Position numbers and translations under genes: made by a program
The notes under the pieces: generated by a model
What the model was told of the DNA's origin: nothing
The model's input: the letters and a program-made list of their open reading frames with translations, nothing else
Databases searched by the model: none
NCBI GenBank assembly: GCA_002951815.1
Contig: CP019454.1
Location: forward strand, 1,922,001 to 1,986,000
Reading direction: 5' to 3'
Length of the DNA stretch: 64,000 nt
DNA from: Sulfobacillus thermotolerans
GTDB taxonomy: Bacteria > Bacillota > Sulfobacillia > Sulfobacillales > Sulfobacillaceae
In this document: in pieces, positions 42,123 to 52,557 of the stretch
How positions within the stretch are numbered: position 1 is the first letter of the stretch
Layout: every line of letters starts with the position of its first letter

Positions 42123-44114
42123 GTGACGCTTAACCATATTTTCTTTATCGCGCTGGTGGCTTTGGCCCTGTTGTGGTTTGGGTTGTTAGTCCAGGAAAAA
42201 TTAGCGCTCGTTCACTTAGGACAGGCGGATGACCGCACAGGTCAATCAGGGAAACGATGGGCTGGAGTGATGACGGAAGTTTTTGGTCAACACCGGGTGC
42301 TCAAAGAACGTTTCTCGGGCATCATGCATGTCTTGATGTTTTGGGGTTTTTTTGTGGTCTCCGTCGAAACCGCTATTTTTTTCTTGGATGGTCTCTTCCC
42401 GGGTTTAGGAGCGCCAGGGGGGATTGCAGGAACGCTCATCGATTCGGCCTTTGATATCGTCGCGGTACTGGTGTTGATTGCCGTCGGCATGGCTGCGTAT
42501 AAACGGTATGTGGCTCACACACCGCGGTTAGTCCGAAATTGGGATGCGGGTGCCGTGCTGATTTTGATTGCGTTAATTATTTTGGCGCAGCTGAGTATCG
42601 AGGGCTTTCAGATGGCGCTGGCACCGCATGGTAGTTATGCGCCTATTGGCAGCGCTTTGGGACGCTGGCTCCGCCACTTTGGCCCCGCTGCTGACGTGAT
42701 GGGGCTGCACATCTCGATGTGGGTTAATGCCTTGGTTTTGTTGGGATTTCTTGTATATCTGCCGTATTCCAAGCACTTTCACTTAATGGTGGCGCCGTTT
42801 AATATTTATTATCGCAATTTAGGACCTAAAGGGCAGTTGCCGGCGTTGAATTTTGAAGATGAGACCCAAGAAAGTTTTGGCATTGGCCAGGTCAATGATT
42901 TGACGTGGAAAGATTTGCTTGATACCTATGCGTGTGTACAGTGCGGACGTTGCACCGCGCAGTGTCCAGCCAATCAGACAGGAAAATCCCTGTCCCCCAA
43001 AAATATTATCGTCACCCTGCGCCACCAACTCGAAGAAGTCGGTCCGATTTTGCAAAAATCACCGGAAGAACGGTCTGCGGAGGAAATCGCGTGTGTCGAA
43101 CTGCCGCTTGCCGGTGGTGTTATCGCCCAAGAGGATTTGTGGGCGTGTACGACCTGTGGGGCGTGTGTGCAGGCCTGTCCTGTCTTTGATGAGCATGTCG
43201 TGAAAATCGTCGGGATGCGCCGTCATCTCGTGTTGACCCAAGGAGAAATGCCAGCGGAAGCGCAAAATGTTTTTCGTAACATGGAAACGCAGGGTAATCC
43301 CTGGGGATTAGGATCCGATCCTCGGCAGCGTTTTGCCCAAGAGATGGGAATTAAGGATGTGAGTAAGGGTGATCGGCCCAAGGTGTTGTACTGGATGGGA
43401 TGCGCGGCCACATACGACGACCGCGCGCACAAGGTCGCTGAAGCCACGGTTAAGCTGTTGAAAGAGGCAGGTGTGGATGTTGGCGTATTGGGCGCGCTGG
43501 AAAAATGTACGGGTGACTCCGCCAGACGGCTTGGAAACGAATATCTCTTCCAATCCCTGGCGGCTGAAAATATTGAGAACTTAAACGCCGTGCATCCGGA
43601 TCTAATTTTGACGACGTGTCCGCACTGCTTTAATACCATTAAAAACGAATATCCTGAATTTGGGGGTGAGTATACCGTCAAGCATCATGCGGAATATCTC
43701 GCCGAATTGGTCGCGGAGGGCAAACTGGTTCCTCAGGCACAAGAGGCGCAGACCCTGACGTACCATGACTCGTGTTATTTAGGACGATACAATGGTGTTT
43801 TTGATGCCCCGCGCGATGTGTTGCAATCGGTGCCCGGTTTGTCCTTGGTAGAAATGGACCATTCACGGGAGCAAAGTTTCTGCTGTGGAGCGGGAGGCGG
43901 GAGAATGTGGCTAGAGGAGAAGCAAGGCCAGCGCATTAACCAAAATCGTGCGCAAGAGGCCGTCGCGACGGGGGCTAGCACGGTGGCCACGGCCTGTCCT
44001 TTTTGTTTGACGATGCTGAAAGATGGGGTGCAGTCCTTGGGGGCCGAAGAGGGTGTCAGGGTGCGAGATTTCTCTGAGATTTTAGCGGATGCGGTATTGC
44101 CTGTAATCCAATAG
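42123..44114 (+). CDS. FadF-type membrane iron-sulfur reductase (HdrD/GlpC-like)
   Basis: A 663-residue protein: four to five membrane helices in the first 220 residues (nitrate reductase gamma-like), two 4Fe-4S motifs [12 protein letters not shown] (about 280) and [12 protein letters not shown] (about 350), and two CCG cysteine-rich domains with [21 protein letters not shown] and [13 protein letters not shown] (about 590). This is the FadF layout, thought to pass electrons from ETF to menaquinone; ETF genes lie at 60581-62348. GTG 42123 follows AGGAGG; ATG 42087 lies before that site and is less likely. It is a single transcript, closed by a terminator at 44127. Confidence 0.88.
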   Translation: MTLNHIFFIALVALALLWFGLLVQEKLALVHLGQADDRTGQSGKRWAGVMTEVFGQHRVLKERFSGIMHVLMFWGFFVVSVETAIFFLDGLFPGLGAPGGIAGTLIDSAFDIVAVLVLIAVGMAAYKRYVAHTPRLVRNWDAGAVLILIALIILAQLSIEGFQMALAPHGSYAPIGSALGRWLRHFGPAADVMGLHISMWVNALVLLGFLVYLPYSKHFHLMVAPFNIYYRNLGPKGQLPALNFEDETQESFGIGQVNDLTWKDLLDTYACVQCGRCTAQCPANQTGKSLSPKNIIVTLRHQLEEVGPILQKSPEERSAEEIACVELPLAGGVIAQEDLWACTTCGACVQACPVFDEHVVKIVGMRRHLVLTQGEMPAEAQNVFRNMETQGNPWGLGSDPRQRFAQEMGIKDVSKGDRPKVLYWMGCAATYDDRAHKVAEATVKLLKEAGVDVGVLGALEKCTGDSARRLGNEYLFQSLAAENIENLNAVHPDLILTTCPHCFNTIKNEYPEFGGEYTVKHHAEYLAELVAEGKLVPQAQEAQTLTYHDSCYLGRYNGVFDAPRDVLQSVPGLSLVEMDHSREQSFCCGAGGGRMWLEEKQGQRINQNRAQEAVATGASTVATACPFCLTMLKDGVQSLGAEEGVRVRDFSEILADAVLPVIQ

Positions 44115-44126
44115 AATGATGGCGTC

Positions 44127-44175
44127 AAGGCCAAGGGCTGGTGCCGCATAAGCCGCGGGACCAGCCCTTGGCCTT
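44127..44175. terminator. Strong bidirectional terminator
   Basis: AAGGCCAAGGGCTGGT (44127-44142) and ACCAGCCCTTGGCCTT (44160-44175) are perfect 16-base inverted copies. The hairpin separates the reductase gene from the convergent MFS gene. Confidence 0.85.
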
Positions 44176-44178
44176 TCG

Positions 44179-45411
44179 TTAGGGGCGCACAATCTGAGCG
44201 CGTTTGCGCGCGACACTTGTACCGATGGCCAAAAATGTTATCGCGCCACACGCTCTCCAAATGGAGGACAATACCATGGCGCCGTGCATATGCCACTGAT
44301 GTAGCGCTACAATGCCAAATTCCGGGGCAATAAAAGCGACGGCGCCTAAGGCGACGTTGTACATGACAATATATTGGGTGCGGTAGGCAGGGGGAATATG
44401 GGCGAGGAGTTCGGTAAACAGCAGCAAATTCACACCACTTAAAAACAGGCCACTTTCGAAGTTGACGCCGGTTAAGATCCATAAGTTGCGTGAAAGAACG
44501 GTGAGCCACGGAACGGAGGCGAGTCCCAAGGCGGATATTCCCAGTGCCCGCATGCCTCCCTGGCGGCGGGCTAAAGCGCGCCAGCTTGGGAAACTGATGG
44601 CTTGAGAGATTAAAGCGGCCACGGTGAACAATCCCAGCCACAAAGCGGTGGCATGAGCCTGTCCGATTTGATATAGGCTAAATAGCGGCCATGACATTTG
44701 CCAACCAAAATTAAAGAACGCTGAGAGGACGAGATAGCGAACAAAGACGGGATTCTGCCAAATGGCCCGCCAAGCAATCGGGGGGATGACAGGAGTGGCA
44801 GCCGGGGGCCGGACTGGAAGACGGTGGCGTGCGAGCGTGATAACCTCTGCAATGCCCAAGCCAGCTGCCAAGATAAAAAAGGCTTTGAGAAAGAGACCAG
44901 TATGACTTCCTCCCCACTGCGTGATAAGCCCCGTCACGAGGCTGACCACTAAAGCGACCAAGGTTGTCACAATACTACGGTAGCTGAAAAAACTTTCCCG
45001 GACTAAGGGGGGAATGGCGTGGCCAATAATCGTTTGCCATCCCATAAGGCCCCAAGTCTGCGGGATATTGCCGACCGTGAGGATGAGGACAGCTGCTAGT
45101 GCGGCATGGTGAGGCGTTAGCCAGGGGGCTACGGCAATCAATAAATAGGAAAGGCGCGTCGCCAAAAACGAATGGGTCGTCCATGATAGCAACGCGGGCG
45201 TCTTGGGAAGCCGTACCATGAGGACAAGACTAGCGATGAGTGCGGCCAGCGCCGGCAGTGCGCTCGACAAGCCGACCAGCTGAGCGCTGGCATGAAGATA
45301 GTCAATTAAAAAAAGAGGAAAAAATGTTGTGACAATGGTGGTGGCCGCCGTAAAGAACGCGCCGTGCCACAATGATAGTCGCATGTTTTTCCGCAGCAAC
45401 GATGTGCGCAT
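44179..45411 (-). CDS. MFS transporter
   Basis: A 410-residue protein with about 12 hydrophobic segments and short basic loops, in two halves of six as in the major facilitator superfamily; an AALIASLVLMVRLPKT segment follows helix 2. No substrate motif is recognised. The gene is convergent with the iron-sulfur reductase gene across a shared terminator. TAGGACG lies upstream of the ATG. Drug, sugar or metabolite export are all possible. Confidence 0.75.
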   Translation of the reverse strand: MRTSLLRKNMRLSLWHGAFFTAATTIVTTFFPLFLIDYLHASAQLVGLSSALPALAALIASLVLMVRLPKTPALLSWTTHSFLATRLSYLLIAVAPWLTPHHAALAAVLILTVGNIPQTWGLMGWQTIIGHAIPPLVRESFFSYRSIVTTLVALVVSLVTGLITQWGGSHTGLFLKAFFILAAGLGIAEVITLARHRLPVRPPAATPVIPPIAWRAIWQNPVFVRYLVLSAFFNFGWQMSWPLFSLYQIGQAHATALWLGLFTVAALISQAISFPSWRALARRQGGMRALGISALGLASVPWLTVLSRNLWILTGVNFESGLFLSGVNLLLFTELLAHIPPAYRTQYIVMYNVALGAVAFIAPEFGIVALHQWHMHGAMVLSSIWRACGAITFLAIGTSVARKRAQIVRP

Positions 45412-45529
45412 GGTTCGCCCGTCCTAGGTCTCATTCGTATCGCTATTATACAAGCCTTTACCGCCGCAAAGATCAGCGCAAAAAAATTCCGCTTCTCTTT
45501 GGAACAAATCCTATATTGTGCCGAACTTA

Positions 45530-45925
45530 TCAGGCATTGGGGTGTGATGGACCTCGCACAGACGTACGGTTATCGTCCGTTTTTTTTACCGCGAAGGACG
45601 GAGCATGATGTGGGGAAATCAAGACAATGGTCATACCGCGGCGCTGAAACGGGGCTTTTGCCAAACGCTTGAGGTGTGATGCGAGATGGGGGGGAGCATC
45701 CGGGGCACAAATGACATCACAGACCGCAGCAAAATAACGTCCATCAGAAATGGTACGGGCCATGCCAATGAGGTCCTCTCCCCGCCAGGCGTGTACCACG
45801 TAGGCGCTGTTCTGCCAGGCTAAATCGATGCTTTCGGGATCACGCCCTGCCGTGTCTGAACACGTATCCCACAAACGTTTCAATGTCCTTATCGAGACAT
45901 GGCGATCAAAGCGAAATTCAATCAT
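45530..45925 (-). CDS. GNAT family acetyltransferase
   Basis: A 131-residue protein with GNAT traits: an N-terminal helix and strand, then NSAYVVHAWRGEDLIGMARTI (two adjoining pieces), and the acetyl-CoA binding region where CDVICAPDAPPHLASHLKR is followed by RLAKAPFQRRG. The usual RGxGxG loop is not obvious, so the fold call is moderate. ATG 45925 has GGAAGGAAGA upstream; a longer in-frame start is unlikely. It is divergent from feoB across 57 bases. Confidence 0.65.
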   Translation of the reverse strand: MIEFRFDRHVSIRTLKRLWDTCSDTAGRDPESIDLAWQNSAYVVHAWRGEDLIGMARTISDGRYFAAVCDVICAPDAPPHLASHLKRLAKAPFQRRGMTIVLISPHHAPSFAVKKTDDNRTSVRGPSHPNA

Positions 45926-45982
45926 GGCAGCAGTTCTTCCTTCCATATTTTGGTCATAGTCTGTCCTAGGAGGGACAAACCT

Positions 45983-47782
45983 ATGCCAGGCCGTAAAATT
46001 GTTCTCGTAGGCAACCCCAATGTGGGAAAATCTGTGGTGTTTCAAAAACTTACAGGGCGTTATGTGGAAGTTTCCAATTTCCCCGGAAGCACCGTACAAA
46101 TGTTTGAATCGGTGGTCGGAGACGATCTGGTAGTGGACACGCCTGGGGTCTATGGACTGAGTCGGTGGACGGAAGAAGAGCGAATTACCGTAGAAGCCTT
46201 AAAGAACGCCGATCTTGTGGTCAATGTGGTGGATGGGACCCATTTATCGCGCGACTTATTTTTGACCCTGCAACTGCTCGATGCGGGATTTTGTGTCATC
46301 GTCGCCGTCAACATGATGGATCAAGTCGCGGCGCAAGGAGGCTTTGTCGACACGGCTCGTCTCGAAGAAGAACTCAAAGTGCCGGTTGTTGGGGTTGCCG
46401 CTGTTCAAGGGCGCAATATCGCTGTCTTGAAAAGTCTGCTCGATACACGCTTGGAGCCCCCCGTAATTGACCCCCAGTGGGCCGTGCCTGAAACGTGGCA
46501 TCTGTCTTCATTGGAGGCGGTCTTGTGGTATGAAGAAGACAAGGAACTGCGGCGTCAAGTGGGCACGGGCCCTGAACCCGGAGAGCGAGAACGGCGCTAT
46601 ATTGAACGCCGTGAGCGGGCAGACCGCATAGCGGCTGCCGTATATCGCCCCGGGCGGGGCGCACCCGCTTTGGAGCAATGGCTTGACCGCGTTTTGTTAA
46701 GTCCGTGGGGGGGCTTGGCCAGTGCGGGGGTTCTCTCAATTCTGGTGTACTATTTTGTGGGCACGGTTGTGGCAGGAACGGTGGTCAATTTTTTACAAGG
46801 TGTCACGATGCAGTGGGTTGTGCCCTTTATGGGACATCTCATTGGGAGTGTCGTGCCCAGGACGTCTTTGCCGTACCGGCTGCTGATGGGCCAATATGGC
46901 ATCGTTTCGGCGGGCTTGCTCTATATTGTGGCCCTTTTGCTGCCCTTAGTCACAGGCTTTTACCTCCTGCTGGCCTTGCTGGAAGATAGTGGGTACTTGC
47001 CGCGGTTAGCGACAGTGCTGGATCGTTGGTTTTTGCGTCTGGGCCTCAATGGTCGTGCGGTCATTCCATTGGTGCTGGGATTTGGATGTGTGACGATGGC
47101 AACATTGACGACGCGTGTGTTGGAGACTCAGCGGGAGCGCACGATTGCCACCATTTTGTTAGCGTGGACGATTCCGTGCTCTGCGCAAATGGGCGTCATC
47201 ATTGGGCTGCTAAGCGGCATTGGATGGCCTTATGCCCTAAGCTATGTGCTGATTATTACGGGATTATTTGTGGCCGTGGGAACGGTCTTAGATCGGTCGT
47301 TGCCGGGCCGTCCTACCCCATTACTGTTGGATTTGCCGCGTTTAAGCGTCCCTCAGTTGAGCAATGTTGTCTGGAAAACACAAACAAAAGTCTTAGAGTT
47401 TCTTAGGGAGGCGGGACCTTTGTTCTTATGGGGATCCGCATTGGTGGAACTCGGGGACATTTTTGGGTTTTTGCCTTGGTTGGACCGGACTTTGGCCCCG
47501 GTGATGCGTTATTGGTTGGGGTTGCCAGCGCAAGCGGTCCAGCCCTTTGTGTTGGGCTTTATTCGCCGGGATTTTGGAGCCGCAGGATTTTATCAGTTAG
47601 GGTTGACTCCGCATCAGATTTTGACAGGGGCTGTGACCCTGACGCTATTTGTTCCTTGTATGGCTTCGACCTTGGTCATCTTAAAAGAGCGAGGCTGGAT
47701 GCAAGGGGCAGCCATTTGGGGTGGATCCATTGCTCTGGCCTTGGTCGTAGGCGGATTGGTCGCGCGCTTTGGACCCATTTAA
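45983..47782 (+). CDS. feoB: Ferrous iron transporter FeoB
   Basis: A 599-residue G protein-coupled membrane permease. The N-terminal GTPase has GNPNVGKS (about 10-17), the switch threonine in PGSTV, DTPG (about 51) and NMMD (about 110); the C-terminal part has about ten membrane helices with the Gate regions GFGCVTMATLTTR and VPCMASTLVIL, where the conserved cysteines sit. AGGAGGGA precedes ATG 45983; an in-frame ATG at 45899 adds residues unlike FeoB. A small Cys-rich protein gene follows. Confidence 0.92.
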   Translation: MPGRKIVLVGNPNVGKSVVFQKLTGRYVEVSNFPGSTVQMFESVVGDDLVVDTPGVYGLSRWTEEERITVEALKNADLVVNVVDGTHLSRDLFLTLQLLDAGFCVIVAVNMMDQVAAQGGFVDTARLEEELKVPVVGVAAVQGRNIAVLKSLLDTRLEPPVIDPQWAVPETWHLSSLEAVLWYEEDKELRRQVGTGPEPGERERRYIERRERADRIAAAVYRPGRGAPALEQWLDRVLLSPWGGLASAGVLSILVYYFVGTVVAGTVVNFLQGVTMQWVVPFMGHLIGSVVPRTSLPYRLLMGQYGIVSAGLLYIVALLLPLVTGFYLLLALLEDSGYLPRLATVLDRWFLRLGLNGRAVIPLVLGFGCVTMATLTTRVLETQRERTIATILLAWTIPCSAQMGVIIGLLSGIGWPYALSYVLIITGLFVAVGTVLDRSLPGRPTPLLLDLPRLSVPQLSNVVWKTQTKVLEFLREAGPLFLWGSALVELGDIFGFLPWLDRTLAPVMRYWLGLPAQAVQPFVLGFIRRDFGAAGFYQLGLTPHQILTGAVTLTLFVPCMASTLVILKERGWMQGAAIWGGSIALALVVGGLVARFGPI

Positions 47783-47818
47783 TGGGGAGCGGCATAGGAT
47801 GAAGATGAGGTGATGAGA

Positions 47819-48046
47819 ATGGCGCCAACGTCTTTAGGATCCTCGTGTCGTCAATGCGGATATCCTCTGTCGCGAGGAGTTGGCCGATGTCCTCGGTGCG
47901 GGGCTGCAGCAGTGGTGGAGTGGGGCAGTCCGTGTCAAGTGTGCCGCTTCGAGAAATCTTGTGGGGGGAAGGAATCTCGCCACTTCGGACGGGTGTTGCG
48001 GCGTTCGAAATCTGTCAAATCAATTCAAAACAATGAAATTTGTTGA
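47819..48046 (+). CDS. Cys-rich zinc ribbon small protein downstream of feoB
   Basis: A protein of 75 residues (starts at GTG 47810 and ATG 47813 are in frame) with AGATGAGG upstream. Pairs CRQC, CPRC and CQVC plus a later single Cys suggest one zinc ribbon and a second, incomplete metal site. Its tail is basic (RRSKSVKS). It begins 36 bases after feoB and is probably co-transcribed. It does not match the hydrophobic FeoB-associated Cys-rich protein; a FeoC-like role is a guess from position. Confidence 0.6.
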   Translation: MAPTSLGSSCRQCGYPLSRGVGRCPRCGAAAVVEWGSPCQVCRFEKSCGGKESRHFGRVLRRSKSVKSIQNNEIC

Positions 48047-48122
48047 ACTTATCAACGATCCTTGAGTCCCTCGCCAAATTTGTGCGATCATAAGAGAGCA
48101 ATCGAGGAAGGGGAGAGGGCCA

Positions 48123-49340
48123 ATGGAACAAGGTCATGCCATTGTGTATCACAATGGGAAAATTATGGTGCCCAACGATCCCATCATCCCGTATATCGAG
48201 GGAGATGGCATTGGGCCAGATATTTGGCGCGCCACGGTGCGGGTGGTTGATGCCGCTGTTAAAGCCAGTTATCAAGGCCAGAGACAAATCCACTGGGTGG
48301 AAGTCCTAGCGGGCGAGAAAGCCCATACGCAAGTGGGAGAATGGTTGCCTGCCAAAACGTTGGACATGTTCCGCGAATACAAAGTGGGGATTAAAGGACC
48401 GCTGACGACTCCCGTTGGCGGAGGCATTCGCAGTTTAAATGTCACATTGCGTCAAGAACTTGACTTATATGCCTGTGTTCGACCCGTCCGTTATGTGCCC
48501 GGAGTTCCGTCGCCGGTGGTGCACCCTGAATGGGTCGATATGGTCATTTTTCGCGAAAATACGGAAGATGTCTATGCCGGTGTGGAATGGCCAGCGGGCT
48601 CTGAAGAAGCCCAAAAGATTATCGCGTTTATCAACAAGGAAACTTCGAAACATATTGATGAATTAGCGGGTATTGGCATTAAGCCCATTACGCGCTTTGG
48701 CAGTGAACGCCTCATACGCAGTGCGATTCAATATGCGATTGAGCACCACCGCCGTTCCGTGACGTTGATGCATAAAGGGAATATTATGAAGTTCACAGAA
48801 GGAGCATTTCGTGACTATGGGTATCAACTCGCTGCGCGCGAGTTCCCTGATATCGTAATTACCGAAGATGTCCTCTACAGCGAGTACGGCGGCAAGCAGC
48901 CCGAGGGGAAGATTGTGCTGAAGGACCGCATCGCCGATATTACTTTTCAGCAAGTGTTGCTCAGGCCTAAGGAATTTGACGTTATTGCGACCCCCAACCT
49001 CAATGGCGATTATCTGTCTGACGGGTTGGCGGCGCAAGTGGGCGGTGTAGGCATGGCACCGGGAAACAATATGTCTGATGAAATTGCTGTGTTCGAGGCC
49101 ACTCACGGGACAGCCCCGAAATATGCCAACTTGGACAAAGTCAATCCGGGCTCACTTATTTTGTCGGCAGTGATGATGCTGCAGCATTTGCATTGGGATG
49201 AAGCGGCGGATTTGATTGTCCGGGGGCTCGAGGAGACCATTCAAGCGAAGACGGTGACCTACGACTTGGCAAGGCAATTGGAAGGGGCGACGGAACTGAA
49301 AACATCGCAGTTTGCCGACGCCATCATCAGCCGATTTTAA
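48123..49340 (+). CDS. icd: Isocitrate dehydrogenase (NADP type)
   Basis: TCA enzyme of 405 residues converting isocitrate to 2-oxoglutarate. GDGIGPDIW (about 28-36), the substrate-binding [18 protein letters not shown] (about 100-117), [13 protein letters not shown] (about 143), [15 protein letters not shown] (about 296) and [11 protein letters not shown] (about 322) match the Escherichia coli-like NADP class. AAGGGGAGAGG precedes ATG 48123. It begins a TCA group with mdh, sucC and sucD. Confidence 0.94.
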   Translation: MEQGHAIVYHNGKIMVPNDPIIPYIEGDGIGPDIWRATVRVVDAAVKASYQGQRQIHWVEVLAGEKAHTQVGEWLPAKTLDMFREYKVGIKGPLTTPVGGGIRSLNVTLRQELDLYACVRPVRYVPGVPSPVVHPEWVDMVIFRENTEDVYAGVEWPAGSEEAQKIIAFINKETSKHIDELAGIGIKPITRFGSERLIRSAIQYAIEHHRRSVTLMHKGNIMKFTEGAFRDYGYQLAAREFPDIVITEDVLYSEYGGKQPEGKIVLKDRIADITFQQVLLRPKEFDVIATPNLNGDYLSDGLAAQVGGVGMAPGNNMSDEIAVFEATHGTAPKYANLDKVNPGSLILSAVMMLQHLHWDEAADLIVRGLEETIQAKTVTYDLARQLEGATELKTSQFADAIISRF

Positions 49341-49362
49341 AACAGACCAAGGGGTGATCAGA

Positions 49363-50292
49363 ATGTTCAAAAGGCACAAAATTACCATTATCGGGGCCGG
49401 CGCTACAGGAGCTACGACTGCGCATGTCATGGCCTTGAAAGAAATGGGCGATATTGTCCTGGTTGATGTGGCTGAAGGGATTCCTGAGGGGAAAGCGCTA
49501 GATATTTGGGAAGCCGGACCCATTGAGCGTTTTAGTCTCAAAGTGACGGGCTCTAATGATTATGATGCCACGGCAGACTCCGATATTATTGTGGTGACCG
49601 CGGGTATGCCGCGTAAGCCCGGCATGAGCCGTGACGACCTCTTGAAAGTCAATGCGGAGATTGTCTATCAAGTCGTTGAAAAAGCCGCGAAGCTTTCCCC
49701 TAATGCGTTGCTGGTGGTCTTGAGCAACCCCGCGGATGTGATGGCGTACGTTGCCCAAAAAGCTAGCGGGTTCCCTTATCACCGGGTCATTGGGCAAGCG
49801 GGTGTACTGGATTCTGCCCGATTCCGTGCGTTCTTAGCGGATGCGTTAAATGTGTCGCCCAAAGATGTGACGGCGTTTGTGATGGGCGGTCATGGCGACG
49901 ATATGGTGCCGCTCGTGCGCTATTCTTCCGTCGGCGGCATTCCGATCGAAAAATTGCTGCCAGCCGACACCATCGCCCAAATCGTCCAGCGCACGCGCAC
50001 GGGTGGTGGTGAAGTGTTGAATCTCATGAAAATCTCAGCCTTTTATGCGCCGGCTTCGTCGCTGGCGGAGATGGTGGAAGCCATGCTCAAAGATGAGCGC
50101 CGGGTGATTCCGGTGATTAGCTACTTGAATGGCGAATATGGCGAGCACGATATCTTTGTCGGAGTTCCCGCCATTGTGGGCGGCAATGGCATAGAAAAAG
50201 TGCTTGAAGTGGAATTCACAGAAGAAGAGCGCCAAGCTTTTGCCAAGTCTGTCGCCTCTGTGCGTAAGCCGCTATCCATGCTGAACTATTAG
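49363..50292 (+). CDS. mdh: Malate dehydrogenase
   Basis: NAD-dependent lactate dehydrogenase-like MDH of 309 residues. The Rossmann loop GAGATGATTAHVMA (about 10-23) is followed by VLVD, with an acid favouring NAD. TAGMPRKPGMSRDDLL (about 79-94) holds the substrate arginines, and the catalytic His is in GGHGDDMVPL (about 172). ATG 49363 follows AAGGGGTGA. It is 22 bases after icd. Confidence 0.93.
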   Translation: MFKRHKITIIGAGATGATTAHVMALKEMGDIVLVDVAEGIPEGKALDIWEAGPIERFSLKVTGSNDYDATADSDIIVVTAGMPRKPGMSRDDLLKVNAEIVYQVVEKAAKLSPNALLVVLSNPADVMAYVAQKASGFPYHRVIGQAGVLDSARFRAFLADALNVSPKDVTAFVMGGHGDDMVPLVRYSSVGGIPIEKLLPADTIAQIVQRTRTGGGEVLNLMKISAFYAPASSLAEMVEAMLKDERRVIPVISYLNGEYGEHDIFVGVPAIVGGNGIEKVLEVEFTEEERQAFAKSVASVRKPLSMLNY

Positions 50293-50335
50293 AATTTGTG
50301 AGCGATGCCTCCTATCCAAGGGGGACTATGAGGAT

Positions 50336-50414
50336 GGGGCGTGGCGAACAAGCACAAAGGCTTGACTTCCCGCGCCCCCACTCGTGACAGAACCCTTACG
50401 CCCACGAGGTGGGG
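50336..50414. other. Two stable hairpins in the mdh-sucC intergenic region
   Basis: GGGGCGTGG (50336-50344) pairs with CCGCGCCCC (50370-50378) around a smaller stem, and a second short hairpin built on CCCAC/GTGGG follows near 50400. Neither has a T run. They may be mRNA-stabilising or a leader for sucC. No promoter could be named with confidence in the gap 50293-50554. Confidence 0.4.
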
Positions 50415-50554
50415 AGCGTTCCCATTGACCTTGTGATATTCCTTACGTCTAGGTCATCAATTTTTGTCTAGTTGAGATCCCAAGGATGTCAGGGTAGGGC
50501 ATTGTGGTTAGTGAAAGTCAAAAGAGAACACATGGGATAAAAGGAGGGTGCCGC

Positions 50555-51667
50555 GTGAAGCAATATGAATATCTAGCCAAAGGCACATTAAAAGCCTACG
50601 GCATACCTATTCCCCCGGGTCAGCTTGTTCGTACTCCTGAGGACGGGGCGGAGGCGGTGGCAACCATTGGGCCGGCTGCTTTGAAGGCGCAGGTCTTAGT
50701 GGGAGGCCGGGGCAAAGCAGGGGGCATTCGCTTTGCCCAAACTCCTGAAGAAGGACGTCGTGTAGCCCAGGACATGTTGGGGATGGACCTTAAGGGGTAT
50801 ACCGTCGAACTGCTGTACGCAGAAAGCAAGCTGGCGATTGAGCGGGAGCTGTATATTTCCGTGACAACCGATCGCAATGCCAAAAAACCCCTGGTCATGG
50901 CTTCTTTAGCGGGTGGGATGGAAATTGAAGATGTGGCCGACGACCAGATTGTGAAAGCTTATGTGGATCCCGCGGTTGGCGTCTTGCCATACTTTGGGAG
51001 AGAAGTAGCTGCCGCGTTAGGGTTGGAGGGCACCATTTTTAAAGAGTTTGCCGACTTGGTGGTCAAGCTCTATCAGATTTACCGCGAGAAGGACGCCGAA
51101 TTAGTGGAAATCAATCCGCTTGCGGTTGTGGATGGGCACTTAGTGGCGGCCGATGCCCGCTTGAACTTGGATGACAGTGCGCTCTATCGCCACAAAGATG
51201 TGACGGTGGTTGACGAGGGATCAGCATTGGAGCGCAAAGTGCATGAAATTGGCCTAGCCTATGTCGAGCTCGATGGTGATATTGCCGTCATGGCCAATGG
51301 CGCCGGTATGGCCATGGCCACGTTAGACGCTATTCAACATTTTGGCGGAAGGCCAGCCAACTTTTTGGATGCGGGGGGAGGAGCTTCAGTAGGTCCTACA
51401 GCAGAAGCGCTCGGGGTGTTAGTCTCGATGCATCCCAAAGCCATTTTGGTCAATATATTTGGGGGCATTACCCGGTGTGATGATGTGGCTTCCGCAATTT
51501 TGCAAGTGAAACAAACCACGGGGATTCCCGTACCATTGGTCGTGCGCTTAGTGGGGACCAATGAAAAAGAAGGGGTGGCCCTCTTGAAAGCAGCGGGTAT
51601 CGAAGCGTATTCGGAAATGGCTGAAGCCGCGGAACAAGCGGTGCGCCTCGCAAAGGAGGCGATGTAA
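50555..51667 (+). CDS. sucC: Succinyl-CoA synthetase beta subunit
   Basis: ADP- or GDP-forming ligase subunit of 370 residues. The N-terminal KQYEYLAKGTLKAYGIPIPPG, KAQVLVGGRGKAGGI, an ATP-grasp core and the NIFGGITRCDDVASAIL segment (about 304) are typical. AAGGAGGG lies 7 bases before GTG 50555; an upstream in-frame ATG or GTG is rejected for lack of a site. The stop overlaps the sucD start by one base (TAATG). Confidence 0.94.
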   Translation: MKQYEYLAKGTLKAYGIPIPPGQLVRTPEDGAEAVATIGPAALKAQVLVGGRGKAGGIRFAQTPEEGRRVAQDMLGMDLKGYTVELLYAESKLAIERELYISVTTDRNAKKPLVMASLAGGMEIEDVADDQIVKAYVDPAVGVLPYFGREVAAALGLEGTIFKEFADLVVKLYQIYREKDAELVEINPLAVVDGHLVAADARLNLDDSALYRHKDVTVVDEGSALERKVHEIGLAYVELDGDIAVMANGAGMAMATLDAIQHFGGRPANFLDAGGGASVGPTAEALGVLVSMHPKAILVNIFGGITRCDDVASAILQVKQTTGIPVPLVVRLVGTNEKEGVALLKAAGIEAYSEMAEAAEQAVRLAKEAM

Positions 51668-52536
51668 TGTCTATTTTGCTCACGCAGGACACGCGCATTA
51701 TTGTCCAAGGCATTACAGGGAATCAAGGACGATTTCATACGCGCCAAATGCTCGCCTTTGGCTCCCGGGTGGTGGGTGGGATTTCGCCGACCAAATCCGG
51801 ACAAATGGTGGAAGGGGTTCCGGTGTTTGACACCGTGCGCCAAGCTGTGGATGCCACCAAAGCCGATGCATCCATTGTTTTTGTGCCGGCACCCTATGCG
51901 AAGGATGCGGCATTTGAAGCCTTGGAAAATGGTATTCGTTTGCTGGTCATGATTCCTGAACACATTCCCGTGCAAGATTCCATTGATATTGTGGCGCGCG
52001 CCAAAGCGCTGGGGGCGACGGTTATTGGCCCGAATACCTTTGGGATTATTTCCCCGGGTGAACACACGAAAATGGGGATTATGCCGAACCATATTTATCA
52101 ACCGGGCCCGATTGGCGTCGTGGCGCGCTCAGGGACCCTGAGCTACGAAATTGCGTTTAGTCTGACCAATGCGCAACTGGGGCAATCCACGGTGGTAGGG
52201 ATGGGGGGTGATCCGGTGGTGGGTCAGACCTTTATTACGGTGCTCGAGCATTTTCGCCAGGATCCCGACACCAAAGCGGTGGTAATGGTTGGTGAAATTG
52301 GAGGCAGCGCCGAAGAAGAAGCAGCGGAATATCTTGAGACATTGGGCAAGCCTGTGGTCGCATATTTAGCGGGCCGGGCAGCTCCTGCTGGAAAACGCAT
52401 GGGCCATGCAGGGGCTATCATTGAGCGTGGACGCGGCACTTTGGAGAGCAAAGAGCAAGCGCTGCGCGCGCATGGTGCGGAAGTGGTGACGATGCCGTGG
52501 CAAGTCGCAGAGGCCGTCCGTTCCGTAATGTCGTAA
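51667..52536 (+). CDS. sucD: Succinyl-CoA synthetase alpha subunit
   Basis: A 289-residue partner of SucC. The CoA-binding start is ITGNQGRFHT; the phosphorylated histidine is in GHAGAIIE (about 242); ARSGTLSYEIAFSLT (about 155) is also conserved. It is translationally coupled to sucC. It ends the TCA cluster, with a convergent XRE regulator gene beyond. Confidence 0.94.
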   Translation: MSILLTQDTRIIVQGITGNQGRFHTRQMLAFGSRVVGGISPTKSGQMVEGVPVFDTVRQAVDATKADASIVFVPAPYAKDAAFEALENGIRLLVMIPEHIPVQDSIDIVARAKALGATVIGPNTFGIISPGEHTKMGIMPNHIYQPGPIGVVARSGTLSYEIAFSLTNAQLGQSTVVGMGGDPVVGQTFITVLEHFRQDPDTKAVVMVGEIGGSAEEEAAEYLETLGKPVVAYLAGRAAPAGKRMGHAGAIIERGRGTLESKEQALRAHGAEVVTMPWQVAEAVRSVMS

Positions 52537-52557
52537 CGGCTTGACAGGATATCCCTA

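Noticed and set aside
43775-44641. 288-codon minus-strand frame across the FadF-type and MFS genes
   Set aside because: It is antisense to one well-supported gene and a different frame of another; no family features.
51334-52101. 255-codon minus-strand frame over sucC and sucD
   Set aside because: It is a shadow of two clearly coding genes.
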